DNA from: Candidatus Coatesiibacteriota bacterium
GTDB lineage: Bacteria; B130-G9
DNA: 9,675 nt
NCBI GenBank assembly: GCA_016929465.1
Contig: JAFGIT010000082.1
Coordinates: 1 to 9,675 of the forward strand
Direction of reading: 5' to 3'
Positions within the stretch are counted from its first letter, which is position 1, and every line of letters starts with the position of its first letter. Shown one piece after another: positions 7,110-9,675 of the stretch. The notes below the pieces were generated by a model, which was not told the origin of the DNA, searched no databases, and saw nothing but the letters and a program-made list of their open reading frames with translations. The translations under genes and the position numbers were made by a program.

Positions 7110-8372
7110 TCAAGAAATGGGCAATGCCACCGTGAATTCGAGACCTCCATCTTGCGACTCCCGAATAAACAGGCAGCCGTCATGCCTTTGCACTACCCGT
7201 TTGACTATCGAGAGACCAAGACCGGTGCCCATCGTCTTGGTACTGAAGAAGGGCTCGAATATTCGGAGATGATCCTCATCCGGAAGGCCCTTGCCGCTGT
7301 CAGCGATCACAACAGCGAGATATCGCTCGCAGGGGGCCTTTGGTGTCACGATTGGCTTGCCAAATTCCGCGAATTGGCTGGGAGACGCAATCCGAGTCAC
7401 AATGCTCAAATGCCCCCCATCCTCGTGCAAAGCCTGTGCGCCGTTCAAGATGATGTTGGAGAACGCCTGCTTCAAGAACCGGCGGTCGCCGGAGACCTCG
7501 ATGTTCCCGGCGGAGAAATCAGTGGTCAGCCTGATCCCGTTCTGAACTATCGCGTATGTCGCGGATTCTATCGCTTCCTGAATGACAGGCTCAATCGGGA
7601 GGCTCGAGAAGTCAGCCTCCGGTGAACGGGCGTAAATGAGCATATTCGTGATCGATGCATCGAGTGCATCCACCGTCTCCATTATATGAGTCGCAAGGTT
7701 CTTGCTGTCCAATTCGCTCTCCAGCTTGCGCTCCAGGACGGAAGCGAAGAGCTTGATGCTCCCGAGTGGATTCCTTATCTCGTGAGCGAGATTTGCCGCC
7801 ATCTCACCCATCGCGGCAAGACGCGCCTGCTTTCGCAGCTCGCTCTCTAGTTCCTTGAGACGAGTCACATCCAGGAAGGAGATCACATGGCCGACCGGCC
7901 TTCCGTCCGACTCGGCAAGCGGAGAAGTGTTGAATGACAGCACAAGGTCCGCTCCCGATTGAGACTGAATCTCATGAATTTTGCCGTCTGAAGCCACTGG
8001 ATCAATCTCTGAGCCGAGAATCTGCCAGTAGTGCTGACCGATCGCGTCCCGTGGACCAATCCCGATGATCTCGGACGCGGCCCTGTTGAAAGTCGTGATT
8101 CTTCCCTCCAGGTCTATCGAAACCACGCCATTCTGAACGCTTTGAAGGACGTTGTCGATGTAGTTCTTCACCGACTCCAGTTCAGCAATATTCTCCTTCA
8201 ACTGGGCATTCTTGAGCTTCAACTCCAGGTCGAGCTCTTTCACCTGCCGTTGAAGCGATTCGTAGGCTCTTTTCATCGAATCGGACGCATCACTGAACGA
8301 GTCGAAGGCCTTTGTGAGAAGGTCTATGCCCTCCTTGCCGGTCGGTGCCTTTTCCCTTGAGTCATCTGTCAT
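7110..8372 (-). CDS. Soluble PAS-domain sensor histidine kinase (NtrB/FleS type)
   Basis: The 420-aa product begins at ATG 8372, with GAAAGAG nine bases upstream; an in-frame TTG at 8390 lies inside the preceding gene and is less likely. No membrane segment is present, so the kinase senses a cytoplasmic signal. Residues about 30-70 form a charged coiled coil, and 71-180 a PAS domain (NGVVSIDLEGRITTFNRAASEI). The HisKA dimerisation helix carries the phosphoacceptor His197 in LAHEIRNPLGS. The ATPase domain has N-box Asn306 and Asn310, G1 box DSGKG at 357-361, F box IFEPFFSTK at 370-378 and G2 box GTGLGL at 381-386, so all catalytic boxes are intact. Kinases of this form (coiled coil, single PAS, HisKA, HATPase) pair with NtrC-type regulators, and FleS/FlrB/FlgS control flagellar genes. 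The partner regulator follows 25 bases downstream. The zinc-ribbon gene upstream overlaps by 11 bases. Confidence 0.93.
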   Translation of the reverse strand: MTDDSREKAPTGKEGIDLLTKAFDSFSDASDSMKRAYESLQRQVKELDLELKLKNAQLKENIAELESVKNYIDNVLQSVQNGVVSIDLEGRITTFNRAASEIIGIGPRDAIGQHYWQILGSEIDPVASDGKIHEIQSQSGADLVLSFNTSPLAESDGRPVGHVISFLDVTRLKELESELRKQARLAAMGEMAANLAHEIRNPLGSIKLFASVLERKLESELDSKNLATHIMETVDALDASITNMLIYARSPEADFSSLPIEPVIQEAIESATYAIVQNGIRLTTDFSAGNIEVSGDRRFLKQAFSNIILNGAQALHEDGGHLSIVTRIASPSQFAEFGKPIVTPKAPCERYLAVVIADSGKGLPDEDHLRIFEPFFSTKTMGTGLGLSIVKRVVQRHDGCLFIRESQDGGLEFTVALPIS

Positions 8373-8928
8373 TACGAAAAGCTCTTTCAAATCTGATTGT
8401 TGTTAATCTATCCGCAACTGCGGAAAAGCGTCTCAATTCGGTACTCTGCGAGGCCAGCATCTTGAGCTCGAGTTCTTGCTCCAGGCCGGAGAGCTCGTCG
8501 AACTCACTCTCGAGCGTGCGCAGCCTCCTTGCCGCAGCCTCCTTGTCCCTTTCATCGGGAAGCATGAGCGACGCCCGGAGCTCCTTTATGGAGTCAATTC
8601 GCTCGATGATAGCGCGTGCTTCCGTGAAAAGGGAGTGCCCATCCGGAATCCTATCCAAGTGAAGCACGCCATTGTCCCTCTGTCCATTCAGAATGAGCGC
8701 TACCCCAAGATAGAAGTGAGCGTCGAAGATGCCCTCTATGAGCTCAATTGCCTCTCTTAGCTGCTCGATTGCTGAGGGGATATCGCCGATTTGAAGTGAG
8801 TGTATGCCGGCCTGCAGCTGTGCAGAATAGTTATCAAGGAGACTTTTGGCGATTCTCAGGTCAGTTCCGCAGTGGGGGCAAACCCGGGGATCGCCCTCCA
8901 GCTCCTCTCGACAATTAGGACAGAGCAT
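8362..8928 (-). CDS. Small zinc-ribbon protein with TPR-like and coiled-coil parts
   Basis: The 188-aa product is not recognised as a named family member. ATG 8928 is chosen over the adjacent TTG 8931; GGGG about seven bases upstream is a modest ribosome binding site. At the N-terminus CPNC (3-6) and CPHCG (17-21) form a four-cysteine zinc ribbon. Residues about 33-93 resemble one or two tetratricopeptide repeats (SLQIGDIPSAIEQLREAIEL, then DAHFYLGVALILNGQ). Residues about 105-165 are highly charged and helical, likely a coiled coil. There is no signal peptide or membrane segment. It lies between an Hsp70 gene and a soluble histidine kinase and overlaps the kinase start by 11 bases (ATGACAGATGA). 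It may be an adaptor for the chaperone or a partner of the kinase, for instance sensing zinc or redox state, but this is inference. Confidence 0.8.
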   Translation of the reverse strand: MLCPNCREELEGDPRVCPHCGTDLRIAKSLLDNYSAQLQAGIHSLQIGDIPSAIEQLREAIELIEGIFDAHFYLGVALILNGQRDNGVLHLDRIPDGHSLFTEARAIIERIDSIKELRASLMLPDERDKEAAARRLRTLESEFDELSGLEQELELKMLASQSTELRRFSAVADRLTTIRFERAFRNDR

Positions 8929-9005
8929 CAATATGCCCCGGACCGAGCCGCAGCCTTATCCAGCCCCATGAAAAAAAAGCGAGTTATACCACCGATTCTT
9001 CGCAA

Positions 9006-9675
9006 CTACAGGTCCTCGAGGGCGTCCTCGTCGTCCGGATTGTCATTCAAATGGCCGTAAGCGTCCTCTAGGTCGAACAAGAGCTCCGAGAGCTCGTCGC
9101 TCTTTTCCATGACTGATTTGGTGTCATTCAAACTGATACCCATCTCCAGCTCGTGGATGAGTTCTCTGAGCTTCTTGACCTCCATGTCGCTCACTCTGAA
9201 CTCCATTCCCTCTGCCCGAGTGATAAGAGCCATCGCCTCCCGGAACGTGTCGGGCAGCGCGGACTTATCCGAACCTGACGTTTCCTCCGTGAGTTCGTCG
9301 AGATTCTCCTTTGCACGCACGATCTCCTCGTCGGACAGCCTCGTCTTGGAGGCCTCGATGACGATCTGGTTGAGCTTACCGGTCTCGAGATCGGTGGCCG
9401 TTACAGTCAGGATGCCGTTGTTGTCTATATCGAACTTCACGCGGATCGTCTGTGATCCTGGCGGACCTGGTGGAATTCCGTCGAGGATAAATGTGCCAAG
9501 CCTGGTATTGGACGAGGCAATCTTGCTCTCACCCTCCAGCACGTTGATACGGACGCGGGACTGATTCTCCACCACGGTGGTATAGTCCTGGCTTACGCTG
9601 GTCGGAATGAACGAGTGGCGCGAGATTAGGGGATCGAAAGTGTCACCAATCGTCTCGGTCCCCAGCGAGTGCGAG
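9006..9675 (-). CDS. Hsp70/DnaK family chaperone, C-terminal part (5' end outside the window)
   Basis: The frame is open from the window edge to TAG at 9006-9008, giving 222 residues; the apparent GTG start at 9575 lies inside the domain and is not the true start. The visible part begins in the substrate-binding beta domain (SLGTETIGDTFDPLISRHSF, then IPTSVSQDYTTVVENQS), matching the DnaK pattern SLGIETxGGxFTxLIxRNTxIPTxxSQxFTT. It continues with LGTFILDGIPPGPPGSQTI, VKFDIDNNGILTVTATD and IVIEAS, all standard Hsp70 positions. The following ~110 residues form a helical lid, much less like canonical DnaK, ending in an acidic tail (DEDALEDL). The ATPase domain is out of view. A zinc-ribbon/TPR gene, not dnaJ or grpE, lies downstream, which suggests a specialised paralogue rather than the housekeeping DnaK. 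A 77-base gap with a T8 run (minus strand, 8978-8971) separates it from the next gene. Confidence 0.92.
   Translation of the reverse strand, partial: SHSLGTETIGDTFDPLISRHSFIPTSVSQDYTTVVENQSRVRINVLEGESKIASSNTRLGTFILDGIPPGPPGSQTIRVKFDIDNNGILTVTATDLETGKLNQIVIEASKTRLSDEEIVRAKENLDELTEETSGSDKSALPDTFREAMALITRAEGMEFRVSDMEVKKLRELIHELEMGISLNDTKSVMEKSDELSELLFDLEDAYGHLNDNPDDEDALEDL

Larger units (their letters stand above)
3739..9675 (-). other. Predicted operon: Hsp70, zinc-ribbon/TPR, histidine kinase, response regulator, DUF115
   Basis: All five genes point the same way. The last four are joined by an 11-base overlap, a 25-base gap and a second 11-base overlap, which is strong evidence of co-transcription and translational coupling. 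The link to the Hsp70 gene is weaker because of a 77-base gap containing a T8 run. The promoter is outside the window or in that gap; I saw no convincing -24/-12 or -35/-10 site there. Confidence 0.65.

Noticed and set aside
8971-9003. Possible terminator after the Hsp70 gene on the minus strand (GCGA/TCGC stem, then T8)
   Set aside because: The T8 run is good, but the stem is four base pairs around a 17-base loop and the outer pairs fail. It may weaken transcription but is not convincing.

Overview
The window is moderately GC-rich bacterial DNA in two converging blocks. A plus-strand block (113-3517) carries a large secreted protein and a broken membrane/pseudopilin-like gene. A minus-strand block (9675 down to 3739) carries five closely packed genes. 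The blocks meet in a 221-base convergent spacer (3518-3738) that holds an inverted pair of repeats. All three stop codons end genes in the ordinary way, so the standard code applies. The taxon cannot be fixed from the sequence. Secreted right-handed beta-helix proteins, FGE-sulfatase domains, a divergent pseudopilin-like protein, and short triplet repeats of the CACGAAT and CGCAGAT type suggest an uncultured Gram-negative lineage (PVC group, a deltaproteobacterial-type group, or a candidate phylum). This is a low-confidence inference.

Plus-strand block. Positions 1-112 are leader DNA with three CACGAAT units at exact 10-base spacing, ending next to the ribosome binding site of the first gene. 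The 805-aa product of 113-2530 has a signal peptide, a long right-handed beta-helix, a beta-rich linker domain and a C-terminal FGE-sulfatase (formylglycine-generating-enzyme fold) domain. That domain keeps only one of the two copper-binding cysteines of true FGE. A 150-base spacer with a heptamer repeat follows. Next comes a gene that starts with GTG at 2681 and is cut by an in-frame TAA at 3101-3103. The same frame then stays open to 3517 and encodes the rest of a recognisable GspG-like head domain.

Minus-strand block, in transcription order: the C-terminal part of an Hsp70/DnaK protein (partial at the window edge), a small zinc-ribbon/TPR-like protein, a soluble PAS histidine kinase, an NtrC-type sigma-54-dependent response regulator, and a DUF115/MptE-like protein of the motility-accessory-factor type. 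The zinc-ribbon gene and kinase overlap by 11 bases, the kinase and regulator are 25 bases apart, and the regulator and DUF115 gene overlap by 11 bases. The last four genes therefore look translationally coupled.

In working terms, the kinase and regulator form a complete cytoplasmic phosphorelay that would activate sigma-54 promoters. Soluble PAS kinases of this form, paired with NtrC-type regulators, control flagellar genes in several bacteria (FleSR, FlrBC, FlgSR), and DUF115 proteins include the flagellin-glycosylation Maf proteins. This makes a role in motility or cell-surface glycosylation plausible but unproven. The most notable points are this chaperone/zinc-ribbon/two-component/Maf operon, the interrupted three-helix membrane plus pseudopilin-head gene, and the three kinds of phased short repeat in the spacers.
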